This document shows positions 1-12,800 of a stretch of DNA of 64,000 bases, piece after piece. The position numbers and the translations under genes were made by a program. The notes beneath the pieces were generated by a model. The model was not told the origin of the DNA. It made no database searches and saw only the letters and a program-made list of their open reading frames with translations. The DNA comes from Sphagnum compactum (lineage: Eukaryota > Bryophyta > Sphagnopsida > Sphagnales). The stretch is from NCBI GenBank assembly GCA_965153455.1, contig OZ234495.1, forward strand, positions 15,372,875 through 15,436,874, read 5' to 3'. Numbering within the stretch: position 1 is the first letter of the stretch; the number at the start of each line of letters is the position of its first letter.

Positions 1-2079
1 CTTTCATGCAATTGGTTCTTGTTTTGCTTTTGTCAACTTGTTTTGTTTCTTGTTCCAAGTTTTAAGTAGATTCTTGTTTCATGTGTTGCAAGTCTTGTAA
101 GTTTTCAATCCCATTTGTGTAGTGTATGTGTGGTTGTGTGTGGTTGTGTTGTAAGAGTCACATTGTAAAAGAAGAATAATGTTATAGAGTATTTGAATTA
201 TTGTTGCAGGAAGAAGTTGTGTTGCATTGCAAGAGAAGAACAATGTTGCAAAGCAATTGCAAAATTTGTGTTGCACAAAGAAGCAATGTTATACAAAGAA
301 GTTGTGTTACATGAAGAAGTTGTGTTGTATGAATTTTTGCATAGAAGACAAAAGGGATGGAGTTTTATGGTAGAATTTTGCAATAAATAGGAGAGGGGTT
401 CTTGCTAATTGGTAATTTATGTGCTTGTGTTTGAAGGTGATAACTTAGTGCTATGAATAGAGGTGGGAATCTTCATATTTTGAAGATTTGTAATTACATT
501 GTCATTGACCTTACCATTAATGAAAATCTTATTTATTTATTGCCACTTAGACATGTCATGTCTCTTATTTATTCAAGAGGTGTGTGCAAGTAGGAGTAGA
601 GTTTGCTAATATCAACACTACCATCAACATTAACTCCACATGTGTGAATGACACATAAAAAAGTTAAATGGCAATACATGAACTCACATGATCCAATAAT
701 TGGAAAAAATTGTTTCACAACTTTCATACAATGTAAATTGCTTTCTATTGTTGGTGGCAACAATTTTACACCCAAATCCAACAATAGTTAAAGTCCTAAA
801 ACATTAGTCTCTCATTAAAGTCCCATATTCATTCAATAATTTCACACTTGTAATTGCACTATATAAGAGAACTGTTATATGGATTGACCATCTATACTTT
901 AATTTTAGTTTTGCATTTTGAAATAAACTTGTCAATATGATCCAATGTTTTGCGGCTAGGAATTTAATTTTAGGCCTAACCTTTGGATACCAACATAACA
1001 TATTCCTTAATTTTTATACAAGAGAGGATACATATCAAAACATCCTACAATTTATTAGAAAAGATAGTTTCTCATTCAATTTAATTTTCTTCCTTTGTCA
1101 GTTATTGATTATAAATAAATAAATTTTCCATTTCCAAAACATTAAAGATATGTACAAAGGTTATCCATACCAAAGTTTCCAATTCTAGTTGCTTACAAAA
1201 ATTTATGCAAGAGAACAATGTAGCCTACAAGAGCAAAAACAACATGAACACAATTTGAAATTAAATAATTTGCAATGAAATTCAACCTAGTTCTTCGAAG
1301 AACTATGCACAATTGTAATGCAAATTGCACACCCCAAGCACATTCCATGACACAAACCCACCTCAAGTCCCACATAGTTTAATCATCATCAACTTGCAAC
1401 TTTTTTGTTAAATAAAAATGTCTATCAAATCATAGTTTTTTTTAGGCAAAGAATTTTCAATTTTCATGTAGACTTTCAAATCTAAATTTGGCTTGCAAAG
1501 TAAATGCAAGTCATCAAACTATTTTTTTACCATCATGATGATTTGGTGTATATTCTCCATTCACGACGAATAGTGTTTTAATGTTGTCAAAACACCAGCA
1601 AGATTGAACAGTTGTTCAATTTTTATTTGCGAAATTAAAATGCCAAGAATTTGTTTTACAAGGAAGCCAACATATATAAACTAGCCTTCATGTGACATGT
1701 ATGCACCACCAAGCAAGGGGATATGCGCATGCAAATGAAAGAACAAACAACCTCTTGAACAAAAATAATTCTCCAATAACGAGTGCATATAATCGCTCCT
1801 AAATTAAAATTCCAATACCAAACATATTTTCTTCAAGATCCTCACCAAAGTCATCAACTATTGTTATAGATGTATTAGTAGTATGATTCGATCGATCAAA
1901 GAAGATTGTTAAAAGAGGAATAACAACTCAACTACATCATATTTATAAGCTATCCAAATTGCATTCTTGGTTCTCATGTAGTTATCCACAACAAATTTTG
2001 ATTTGAAAAGTTGATTCAATATGATAACAAATATGTTGTTATAGATTGAAAGATTTTAAAAATACCATAAAAGGTTTGA
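1..2079. other. AT-rich spacer without a supported gene
   Basis: Both strands carry frequent stops and no exon-like block with recognisable protein similarity. The composition is AT-rich with many short TTG/CAA-rich runs. The only structured part I see is a short purine/TTG-rich repeat near the left edge, listed separately. Confidence 0.6.
202..332. repeat. Degenerate short tandem repeat, GAAGTTGTGTT-like unit
   Basis: Units resembling GAAGTTGTGTTGCAT (about 15-24 bases, variable) recur five to six times, with blocks such as GAAGTTGTGTT, GAACAATGTTGCA and GAAGCAATGTTA. The matching small open frame is a by-product of a repeat whose unit is often a multiple of three, so I do not call it coding. 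Confidence 0.5.
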
Positions 2080-2440
2080 TCAACTTTATGACCTTTTACC
2101 ACATATCTTTGTGCAAAAGGATATTTTTTCAAATGGCTCAAAAGATTCAAGCCCCCTAGAAAGTTGCATTATCTTAACTTCCATGTTCATTGTTAATGTT
2201 ATAGATGTTGTCAAGGCATTTGACAACAACCAATGGGTTCTTGATTGATTCATCACACATGCTAATAGAATATGTTCAAACAAAATATGACAACCTTTGC
2301 AATAGCCTACCCATGGGGCCTAAGGTACTTTTTGTATTAAAATCGCATCCTTTTACCTTCCATAACACATAGTTAATTATGACCTCTTTAAACTCCAAAG
2401 TCTCTTCAAACATTATGACTTTGCTAGCAAATGTGGTCCT
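2080..2440 (-). pseudogene. Possible hAT-type transposase relic
   Basis: Read on the minus strand from about 2434, a frame gives FASKVIMFEETLEFKEVI. After a frame change, a second block (about 2250-2090) gives CVMNQSRTHWLLSNAL. The two blocks have the order and texture of the C-terminal half of hAT-like transposases, where a Phe-Ala-Ser-Lys-Val block is followed some 60-80 residues later by an Asn-Gln-Ser-Arg...Trp-Leu-Leu-Ser block. Stops and at least one frameshift lie in and around it, so it cannot be active. The match is from memory and no catalytic residues can be placed, so this is tentative; chance similarity is possible. Confidence 0.35.
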
Positions 2441-5166
2441 TACAAAAGTCATCAATTTTTTATGTCATATTTTCATTGTCACAAGAAGCATTCTCTCACT
2501 CTTGCCTCCATTTCCCTAACTTTTTGATCCATGCAATCATCTTTTGTAAACCTACCCAAACATCCTTCACACAAACGCATTTTAGCCCACCAAAAATCTA
2601 GTCATTGTTTGTAGCATATTGACATGCTTTAAACATCATTTGCCCAAAGTAGATTCATAAACCTTTTGCATCTTCAAAGGTTCACAATCAATAATGAAAT
2701 GCAAAGTTGTTGCCATAGATATCAAGTTATTGCTTTTGTATTTTACAAATGCAATCACCAAATGAATCAAACAAAAATGTTCAAGTATAAATATTTGAGT
2801 TGGACAACCATGAAAAGTCTAGTTGTTTCATTCATGAAACAAATAATCCAATAGTATAACATGCATAAGCACCCATGTTAATGTTGATAGGTCTAAAGCA
2901 AGCATGTCCATGCCACCTTGAGACATTCACAAATTGAAATGTGCAAAAACTATTGCTATAGATGCACAATTTAGTAAGACATGTCATTTTTTTTTTGGAC
3001 CATGGCAAGAAGCACTTTTACACAAGAGAAAAACAAAAAAAATTAAATGTGACAACATTGATGTAAACTAACCTCCAAAGCCAAATGTTCTCACCATTAG
3101 AGAGGGGCATGTAATCCTTGCAAATGTAAAAAATCACATGTTGAAGAAACATATGTTAGGTTTCATAACATGACATGCCCCTCTTTAAAGGTTTGTGGCA
3201 CCAAAAAATGTAATGATTACACAACTAGATAGACCTGCCCTTTCTTTGTTGGTTTAACATGAAAATTAGGTGATAATGGGTGTTCCCTTTAAGATTGATG
3301 ACATGTTTCCTCTTTATTTACATTAAATATGATTGTTGATTGTTGTTGAAATGTTTGATGGTTTGTTGCAAGTTGGTTTTAAATTTGCTTAATAACTTTG
3401 TTACTTTTGAAGAAAATTTATTCACAAGCACATTGCATATTCAAAATAATCAATACCATGATTTGAATTCACATTTGACTGGTGCAAGAATTAACATATC
3501 ATTGTTGATATTCAATTTGCAAATTAACATAAATTATGTATTGAATCTTATATGTATTGATATAAAAATAAATTATTTTTAATATTCGAAACCTTACTTG
3601 ACATTGTAAAGACCTCAGCCCTATTTTAAAAATGAAAATTAGACTTGTCACCCCGCCCAACACAAGTCAAAAAGCGAAATTTTGAAATGGTACAAAAATA
3701 ATGTATTGAAAAAGTGTTACCAAAGCTCTTCCACACATAAATTGAATGGTCATTTCATATTCCTAAATCTACAATCATGCCATATATCTTCCCACATCGA
3801 AATTAGCACACAATGGACATTGGAAAACATTTTTGGAAAACGAGTTCATTCCTCTATTAAAACCTATTTACAATTGGATCCATTAGTGAACTGAAGTAAC
3901 TTGAAAATCACCAAACTTGCCCATGAAAATTTTGAATGTGTGCACTAAGGCATGATACATTATTCCTAAATGTAATACACATAAATGTTTCACCCTCCAA
4001 AAATTTATCTCTTGTGTAAACTCTTGGGTCCCCTTTGATGCCCAAATTATCCCAACCTACTTTAGGTTTAAGTTGGGAGAATTAAAATACTAGCACAATT
4101 TTTTCTTTCTTCCCCATTCCATGTCATAAAGGCTTTCTAAAACATTAGACATTTATAATCTCCAATTTCACAACATTACCCGATTTGCTTTCAACCCCAT
4201 TTTCTCCTCTTCCATAAAAAACAAAAATAACGATTGAACCAATTGTGCATTAAAATTTAATTATGGTGTTTGATGCAAAGGTTGTCTTGCAAATGACTGA
4301 AATCCTTATCCTTGATTTTTCTTTAAGAAGAAACTTCCATTGATTCGGCAAAAACTCCCACATCTATCATGTTGAGACTAAACCATATAAGTTGGAAAAA
4401 TCCACCTAATTGATCACAAAAGCCATGAGTTATTAAAAAACTTAATTTTCACAAGCATAAGTAGTAGATATAAATTCTTTATAAACAAATTGCATTAGAA
4501 TTTTTAATTAGATATCATTGCCAATAAAATACCAAGATTTCTTTCAAGGGGGCTAGTTTGACCACTACTACTCATATGCCACTTGAATGCATTTGTGACA
4601 TACATTTATAATATGTTAGGAATGAATAACACACTTTAGATACACATTAATAAACAAAAACAATGATCACTAAAAACCATCAAAACTAAATCACAACTCA
4701 AAACTTGACTCTACAATCACATCATTCTTCAAATTGAGATACCTTTTGAAAACAATTTGATCCATATCCAACTAATAGCTCTTTATCAACTTACTAGGAT
4801 TTCATGAAATTTGACCTTAAACATAAGGTTGAAACACACAAAACAAACCACACCTAGGGTCTAAATCCTAGCAATGAACAAACAAGGTGTCAAGTTTGGC
4901 ACCTAAAAATGTGTTAATAGGGTTACAAGCAAAGCATAAAAGCCAATTCTACCCTAATACACCTAGACGAGCATATCAAACATATTGAACATATCAAATG
5001 AAGGCATCATCGTTAAACAACCAAATGTTGGACATTGTCACCAAGCCATCATTAGCATATCAAACCTAGAAAAAGCCCATCATCTCACAACATATTTGAT
5101 GGTATTGACTTAAAAGACATGTCAACAATATTTTTCAACAAAACAAAGATGAACATATATTGTCAC
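2441..5166. other. AT-rich spacer, nothing recognised
   Basis: No open frame with protein-like composition, no long repeat and no RNA gene could be supported. Isolated homopolymer runs only. Confidence 0.55.
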
Positions 5167-6080
5167 TTGTAATTACTAATGTTGTGCATGTAAATGGTTT
5201 GGAACTTATACTTCGTGTACGTGTAAATGTAGAATATGAAACGTGTAAATGTAAAAATAAATATATTTATATAATTTTACATGGTCCAATAAAACAATGT
5301 AAATCTAAAACAATATAAAAAGTGTGATTTTCATTTGAGGAGGGGAGATTTCATAAATTTTTGATGATAAGCTAGCTAAATGGTTCATTGTAATACACAC
5401 ACACACACACACACACACAACTAACTCATGTGCCTTTGCAAGAAGGTATGGTCATTAAAGGTATATAATACAATTATCTATAAAGTAAGGAAAACAACAC
5501 TAGAACCTTAAGTTTGATCATAAACAAGGTGAGATTCAAAAAAATAGAAAACCTAGCCAAAAAAGAAAAACCTTAGCATTCAAAGGTGGGAGACCCCATT
5601 TTTTGTGGTGAATTGAGTTTCACCCTATATTTCCTTTTTCTTTAGGGCCTCCACTATTGTTGCATATATTTTCACTACTCCTACTTGTAACACTAATATA
5701 ATTAATCTTGAACCTTGTGCATTAAATGCTGATTTTCAACATTTCATTCCCATATTTAGTAAAAATTTATTATTTTATGGATATCCTTGAAAGGAAGGTT
5801 TGGGGTGAAAAGAGGCCCAAAGACAAGGTGACTTTACACAAATAATTCTAATTTTTACACTTACACACACCAAAACATTTTCATGGGGTTGTGTAAGTGT
5901 ATTTGACAAATATTTACACTGGCTTTGTGTAAGTGTAAAATATATATATACACTACAACATGATAAGTGTAAGTGTAAACTTTTTGGATGTGTAAGTGTA
6001 AATGATTTACACTTACATGAGATTTACACACCATATATACAACTATTGACACTTACATGCATAACATTGGTAATTACCAA
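5167..6080. mobile_element. Non-autonomous DNA transposon candidate with TIRs and subterminal TGTAAGTGTAA repeats
   Basis: The left end (5167-5196, TTGTAATTACTAATGTTGTG...) and the right end (6050-6080) are near-perfect inverted repeats of about 30 bases, differing at roughly three positions. Inside each end, short motifs related to TGTAAGTGTAA / TTACACTTACA recur in both orientations: at least seven between 5855 and 6050, with diverged GTGTAAATGTA copies at 5215-5260. Terminal inverted repeats with clustered subterminal motifs are typical of hAT or CACTA elements, where the motifs bind transposase. No coding capacity remains in the 0.9 kb, so it would be a non-autonomous copy. A clean target-site duplication is not visible. 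The right terminus also forms a 22-base perfect palindrome at 6063-6084. Confidence 0.5.
5394..5419. repeat. (AC)n microsatellite
   Basis: Thirteen AC dinucleotides in a row, lying inside the inverted-repeat element at 5167-6080. Confidence 0.9.
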
Positions 6081-6084
6081 TGTT

Positions 6085-7456
6085 GGGTGGGTATCACAAA
6101 TATGTTTCCATCAAATCTACCCAAGTAGATTTGCAAAAGTGCATCACTTGGCCTAAGAAGTTTGGAAAGGGTAGACAAGAATGGAATAAGGTTAATGTTG
6201 AAATTGGAATTCAACCCAAAAAATTAAACACTCTAATCAAAACAAAGTAATTTTTTGAAACTCATTATTGTTTCAATTCTTTTCAATTTTTGTGGTTAAA
6301 AATTTGATAGGATAATTAATCAAGTTATTATTGGTTGTTTTGCAGGTTTGCTAGTAAAATCATTCTGTTTCAAGAGGCTTTGCAATTTCGATCTGCTATT
6401 GTGTTCTGTTAAAATAAATGTGAGAATTATTGGTTAAGTGCTTTCACCTCTAACATGGCAAATTTTTTAGACTATTATGGATTGTCTTTCCCCAATTGTT
6501 TTTGCATGTGGTCTTAACCAATCGTGTGGACATTGGCTTCTTAATGATGTTTTACACTTTGCTATTTCCATGAGTTTGAAACTTAGGGAAAAAAATCAAG
6601 CCTTTCCTTCATTTGAAAGCTAAAGCAAGCTACCGCATGAGCCTAGAGCTTAAGCTTAAAGCCTAGAGTTGGAACTTGGGATGGTAAAATGTTTTTTGCC
6701 TTATACACATGCAAGTAAAACCCAAAAATTTAACCGCAAAATGAATGTTGTACCAATAAACCTAGAAACAAACATGGGTTTACATTCATTCTCATTATGG
6801 ATGAATGTTTTGTATCATCATTAAAAGTTTAAGGGTGATTTTTTTTCCATAATTTTAATTAACTATAACTTCATGAAACATTATAACATTTGTTGAATAA
6901 TATAATGTAAATTCCATTATAGATATATTCCATGGCTACAGTTTAAAACACCATTATTTTAAAATGTCTCATTATTATGCTAACATCCACCCCATTGTCA
7001 TTGTTGTTTAAAAAAATAGATTTAAAAATGTTTTTTTTTGGGGCAAATTGATCTAATGTTGTTGACAACAATGGTTTTTTCCTCCCCTTCTTTTAAAGGT
7101 GCCAAACAACTTCTTTCAAACCTATTTATAATTGTCATTGGCAACAATGGGGTACATCGTAAATTAAAATTAAAATTTCCATCACAAGAACCCCCATGTA
7201 CTTCTAGATCCACTGTTGAAATTAGGGCCTGACGAATCCATTAGATATAGGATGTCCGGGTTTTCATGAGGTTCCACACATTACGCCTGCCCTAATTTGT
7301 TAAATAAAAGGCATCGACCCCTTTTGACAGCAAGTACCAAATTGTTCCGACTACCCCTTTGGATCGTTCGGCATGGGATGTTGATCGTCTCCTAACCCAC
7401 ATGCTTTAGCGATCTACTTAGAATTTGTTCCCGCTCGTGGTGCTGCGTCATAAAGG
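6085..7456. other. AT-rich spacer, nothing recognised
   Basis: No supported gene or long repeat. From about 7230 the base composition becomes more GC-rich and leads into the coding-like patch at 7457-7630. Confidence 0.5.
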
Positions 7457-7630
7457 TTTGAAGAGTGTCAATGTGAAGATGATGATGTTCGTCTTCATTG
7501 TCGAACTTGGGTTCCCGAGGATGACCATTATCGTTTGCTACAAGGCCCAATCAACCCCCTTTCCATGGAGCATCGAGCCGAATACCTAACTTGCACCATT
7601 CATCGCCTTCTGGATTTCCTGCAGTTGTGA
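7457..7630 (+). pseudogene. Coding-like fragment of unknown origin, 57 codons
   Basis: A frame closed by a stop just before it (7451-7453) and ending at TGA 7628-7630 reads FEECQCEDDDVRLHCRTWVP and then continues to a leucine-rich end. Its mixed, evenly charged composition and higher GC (about 7230-7640) stand out from the AT-rich spacer on both sides. I do not recognise the family. The unannotated upstream GC-richer part (7230-7450) is broken by stops in all frames I tried. It could be a decayed transposon protein or a captured gene fragment; chance is also possible. Confidence 0.3.
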
Positions 7631-8799
7631 TTTATCCTTTCCAAGTCATTTACTAATTTGTAATTCACTTGAGGCTACTCAAGTGGAAATGTTAGAATGT
7701 AGATTCGATTTCGATTCTATTTAGGGGCCTAATAGAAGTGAAGATTGAGTAAGGGTGTATTAGGACTATATCATAGAAATCTTACAGGCACATCATTAGT
7801 GCCTGAAGATTATTCTAGAAAACTAATTTAATATTATCATGGCGAAATGTTAATGTTAACCAAGGGCTTGAAGATTGTTCTATCTCTATTGGACCTTTCA
7901 TTAACACCTCTTCAACTACTTCATGAATATCAACATCCTTGCTACTCACTAAATATTAGAACAAGACCAATGTTTTGCTAAGCACCACAAATTTTGGTGT
8001 TTGCTTCCACCCCCAACCCTTTAAAGATCTTTCACCCCAAATTATGCATTTGAGGTCCTAAAACTATGGTTATCAGCTTTTGTTGAAGAAAGGAACCAAC
8101 CTAACATCTTATTCATCAATATTGTATTTCAAAAAAGAAAACAACCCCCCACGCAACCATGCCATTCATCATCCCTTATTTTAACATGAAGTTGTTAAAA
8201 ACCCTTAATAACCTTACCACACTCAAATATCCTTGATGTAATTCTTAAAAAATTGAGATTACCGCACACGGTTGTGTCGATATGGCTCACAACCTACCAC
8301 AATATATGCAAAAACATTGTGAAAATCCTTCATAATAATGACATGGTTGAAGTTCAAACATAAGACCCCTAAAAAATTGTACAATGTGACAACAATCTTG
8401 GCCCCCCCTCCCCCCCGCGTAGTGTGCTTTCACCCTTTACAAACTAGCCATTGGGCAAAGAACTATGTGATGCCATATGAAGAAGTTCTCAAAATTTGAG
8501 CCCAACAAATCAACATGGTGGAAGATGAAAGTGATGGTGATTCAAATTACAATGACTCAACAAAAGTCATTAAAACAACAATAACCATTACAAACTTAGA
8601 AAGACAAAAGGTTATAAACTTTACAACCCAATTACAAATAAATCTTCATAAGTCAAGATGTTAAGTTCATAGAAACTTTGCTAATCACAAAATTCCCACA
8701 TATAAATCATGAGTCCAAACTATCCGAGTATCTTACTATTGTGAAAAGTGAAAATTTGAATCCTAGTTCCCCACTTAAGAATGTTGATTTGCCCATATA
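7631..8799. other. Spacer without a supported gene
   Basis: AT-rich; contains a C-run around 8400-8416. No protein-like frame recognised. Confidence 0.5.
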
Positions 8800-9035
8800 A
8801 TCATATTCAAGTGTTGAGCTATTCACTGTGCCACTAGATGTAATAGATTCACTCAAAGATAAAATAGGTACTTCTGTAACTAATGTTGATAAAGATGAAA
8901 ATCCCATTCAAAGGAGGTTTAACCAAATCAAACACAAGCCTCACTGATTGTTAGATTATGTTAATATAGTTGAAGTTGATATCCTTTCAACTTTTCAGGA
9001 GGCATCCCAAATTCCTAGTTGGCAAAACATCACTT
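8800..9035 (+). pseudogene. Ty1/copia-like pol relic (integrase to reverse transcriptase linker)
   Basis: The plus-strand frame around 8910-9033 reads QRRFNQIKHKPH, a stop, LLDYVNIVEVDIL and then STFQEASQIPSWQN. This has the layout of the linker in copia polyproteins, where a basic RRS-x-R-x-(K/R)-x-P stretch, a short LxDYV block and an F-x-EA-S-x-x-P-x-W motif precede the reverse transcriptase. The frame upstream (8800-8905) is acidic and serine-rich, as in that linker. An internal TGA and a stop right after the motif show it is dead, and no reverse transcriptase follows. Assignment is from memory and tentative. Confidence 0.4.
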
Positions 9036-12000
9036 TTTGAAAAATAAAATGCATATTTAGGCTAGGAAAAGGAAAATAGAAATAAGAAACCTCATTTCAT
9101 TAAACTTTTGTTGCTACAAAATATCTTGAGCATAAGACATAAAGGCCTCAATGGGGAAGAACTTGTATGGCATTCAAACATTGAATCAATTCATTGGCTT
9201 CAACATAACACATTTTTTCAACTTGGAGCTATTCCAAATCATTATGAACAAGTTAGTAACGTGTTTTTTGTAGTAATAATTAACAAACATAAAAGAACAT
9301 CCATTCTATGACAAGATTTTAGTTCAAAAAAAGTTGATGAAGACAATGAAATGGATATGATAGTAATCCATGAATTCAATAGTGTCAAAAAATTATTATT
9401 TGTGGTGCATAACATTTATTTTGTGCCCAATCGACCCCTAAAAATTTATTGATTATTAGCAAATTGAAATTCAACTTAATGATAGAAAAAATCACATTTG
9501 TTATTATCTTTTGCATCTGTCATGCACAAAAGTCTATATGAACCTAGTTTACATGAAGTTTGTGGCCTTAAGTCCATTGGTTACTACAATAGAACAACAT
9601 GTTTACAACAAGTTTGATCAATGTATATGTGTATGTACACCATTTTTTGCAACAACTATTCTATCTAACTTGTAGCATAATCACTTAAGACAAAAATAAA
9701 TTTTCATATCATCAAAAATATAGGTCAAAACCATGGCAAAAGCTCACAAATAATTTATAGTCATCATTATAGTGTATGGCACTTCAAAATTCATCTTGTC
9801 ATTTGAAGAAAATAATTCTAGACACCAAATTGAATAATGTGTAACTTATGCCTTGAACCTTGATTTGGCAAAGAAAGATTGCTTGTGTTGTGAACACCTA
9901 TAGGTAATTCATATGCACCATGCATCAAGAAAAATAATCCTACTACTGTCAAATGCAATGTTATTATTTTTTCGCATAAACTTTACTTTGGGCATATTTC
10001 AAAAATTCAGAGTTCACATGATCTACTACTAAGCTACACCACCATAAACATACAAGTCTTTAGTTTTGTTGTTTTAAGTATTCTTGGGATGCTCTTGCTA
10101 CTATTGCATGGTCTCCTCCTCCTTGTTATCTTCTTGCATCATCTTTGAACCCAATTCATTTTCCTTTCAAACACCCAATTACACATGTGAGCTGACAACT
10201 TTTTCAAATTCCATAGCATTTTTGTTCTATTCTTGAAAAATAACAACATTAACATTGTTTATATGCTACAATGGGTTGTGGACATCATCCTCCACAATAT
10301 AACACAATCCTTCAAAATTTACAACCATGTAAGTTTGCATAAATATTTTTGGATTTGTAACTTTCATAAAATGGACATGACCAACATCCTTCATAGGATG
10401 CAACAACCATCATCCTATTTTTTCATCAAGAACCATATTCATCATTTTATTTTATTTTTTATTGCAATTTCCACAACCTAAGAAAGATGATTTTCAAGCT
10501 CTAGGAAATACACATAATCTTCTACTTCTTAAAGCATGTAATCTACCAACATATACACAATTTTTTCCTCCTTTAAATTCTCCATCTCCTCCTTCAAAAC
10601 TCCCATATTCTTCATTTCATTCAAATCTTGCAACAATAAAAAAGTTTATAGAAAACCCATTTAAAAAAAATTCTTCTCCTTTTCTTGCTATTGCTCCTAT
10701 TCTTTTCGCTTACAATAAGCTTTAAGTTATTTAGCATCACTCTCATGCACAATTTGGTTGATTTACAACTTCCTTCACACACAACCCCATGCACTATTGT
10801 GGAAAGTTCAAAACCTTGAGTGCAATCTCTCCACTTCTTCTTCCTTTTCCTCATACCTTTTTCATATATATATATATTTGGGACATATTATTGACAACTT
10901 CATATTTTGATAACAATACAAGGGTTGCAACTTGTGATTCAAGTAACCAATTTTGCATTTATGCTTGGAACTACATGAACTATTACATCAAGTCGACATC
11001 ACAAATTTGTAAGACTTTGTTCCCTCTTCAACAATTTTGTCTACTCAGAAAACTATTCACGAGTTAAAACATTGATGTGCACAAAGTGGACTCAACATTT
11101 GATTATTGTGTAATTGTGTTGACAAGTTGTGATGATAAGCAAATAAAAGATAGAAACTAAAATAAGGTTTACTTGTGACCTACATTCCTTTGTGACCTAC
11201 TAATTCTCACTTTTCAACTCGAATAATGCAATACAAACTAAGGTACTAACAAGTGGGTTTTACAAAATGTAATTTCCTTCCCATTGAACTTGGGAGGGAA
11301 ATTACACAAGTTGATCAAGAATTATAACTTTTGTAACTCCCTTCCTTCTGCCTTCCTCTCCCTTTTTAATTTACACAAAGGTTTGCCCCAAATTTTCATA
11401 GTTAATGTACTTCCACATGACTATTAGGCGGGGATCTTTTAGCATGGTCCTTAATACCTACCTAACATCTACTTGCATGCATTCACCTTGGTACTATTCA
11501 TCCACTTTGCGACCAATAATTTCTAATTATCATTTGTCATCTATGTTCCCGCCAATGTTTTCCATTATCTAAGTCCATCTATTAACAAAAAAATTCAAAT
11601 CAAACAAAGTTACAAAAATCTCCTTTAGGTCCTTTAGGTGTTACCTTACACAATTTTTAAAAAACATTTGTCATGAATAATATGGTATCATAATAATTTT
11701 GGCATTTTCAATTTTTTTTTGAAAAACCTTCCCATGAGGCACAAACCTTCTTGCGTGTATGGAGATAATTACAAAAAATGGCAAGCCCTTTCACTTATAC
11801 AAAAGAAAACTCCTCTATAAGCAAATGAGTTGGCTTCAATGGCTAGAAACTAGGTGACATGATTAATCTTAATTGTGTTGTAAAAGAATTCACATTCTTC
11901 TTCTTGTGACATTTTATTTTTTTCGACACCACCTAAATTGTACATGCATTCCCAAATGACTTTGTCACCAATCCATAATTTACCAAAAAAAAAAACTAAA

Positions 12001-12639
12001 TACAAAACAACATTTTCCAAAAATGTTAAGGCATTCATCATACACAAAAATTCATGCTCAAAATGTGACAAATGTGATTGGAAACATTCCAATTTGTGTG
12101 TCTCATGACAAGTTTTTTTTTGGTGTGAAAATTTGCACAAATATGAAAAATAAATATGGAAAGGGAATATCCAATCACACACTCCTTTAAAAAAAAAAAA
12201 AGTCCTTAGATTTGAAACAAATTTGAAAATTCATTTCCCTATGGGTTGCAATTTTTTAATGTTTAGATAGGTTCCTAGAACATGTCACCATTTAATGTGA
12301 GATCGCTTTTGGATTGCTCGTAATTGATGTGATGTAAAAAAAAAGCAAAAAAAGTTATAATGATGACAAAATTTTCTTTTACAAGAACACGATGATATAC
12401 ATTTAAATTTTTTTTTCCCCTAGCTATGAGCAATTTACCATACAATATCCATTATTGTCGATACAACACACCTTGTTACAATGGGTACAGTCCTAGGAGC
12501 AAGGCAATTTATGCCCAAGACCTTGTACTTTGCCCTCAAGTCTAGGGTGTAAATGCCTCCCTCCTAGGCTTTGCCATACACTCGGAAACAAGACACTAGA
12601 CCTACACCCATTTGTGCCAATGTTGGGCGGGTACCAGGT
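9036..12639. other. Long AT-rich spacer, no supported gene
   Basis: Several short open frames exist here (for example 10462-10725 and 11850-12182 on the minus strand), but all are rich in Phe, Lys, Asn and homopolymer runs and have no recognisable motif. No tandem repeat or RNA gene stands out. Confidence 0.5.
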
Positions 12640-12800
12640 TTGGTGGGTTCGAACCACTGGTTTCGATTCTGGTTAGTAAAACTCAAATTGGAACTTAGGG
12701 CTAATTTTTGGAACTGGTTATGGTACCCATTTCAGAACTGGACTTGGAACCAGGTTCCAAGCACAAAGGTATCTGTGGAACTGGAAGCAAAACCAAGATT
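12640..12800. repeat. Dispersed GGTTCC/GGAACC-rich repeat, copy 1
   Basis: About 150 bases aligning by eye, in the same orientation, to 19405-19560. Shared landmarks in order are a TTC-GGTTAG block, TTTCAGAAC-GGAC, GGAACC-GTTC, GTGTGGAAC-GAA and AACCAA-ATCT. The unit is dominated by GAACC/GGTTC words. No coding content. It is probably an old non-coding transposable element fragment. Confidence 0.5.

Noticed and set aside
10462-10725. 87-codon plus-strand open frame
   Set aside because: Low-complexity Pro/Ser/Phe/Lys content in AT-rich DNA and no motif; likely chance.
12640-12665. GGTTCGAACC near 12648 resembling a tRNA T-arm
   Set aside because: No acceptor stem, D-arm or anticodon arm can be formed around it; it belongs to the GGTTCC repeat.
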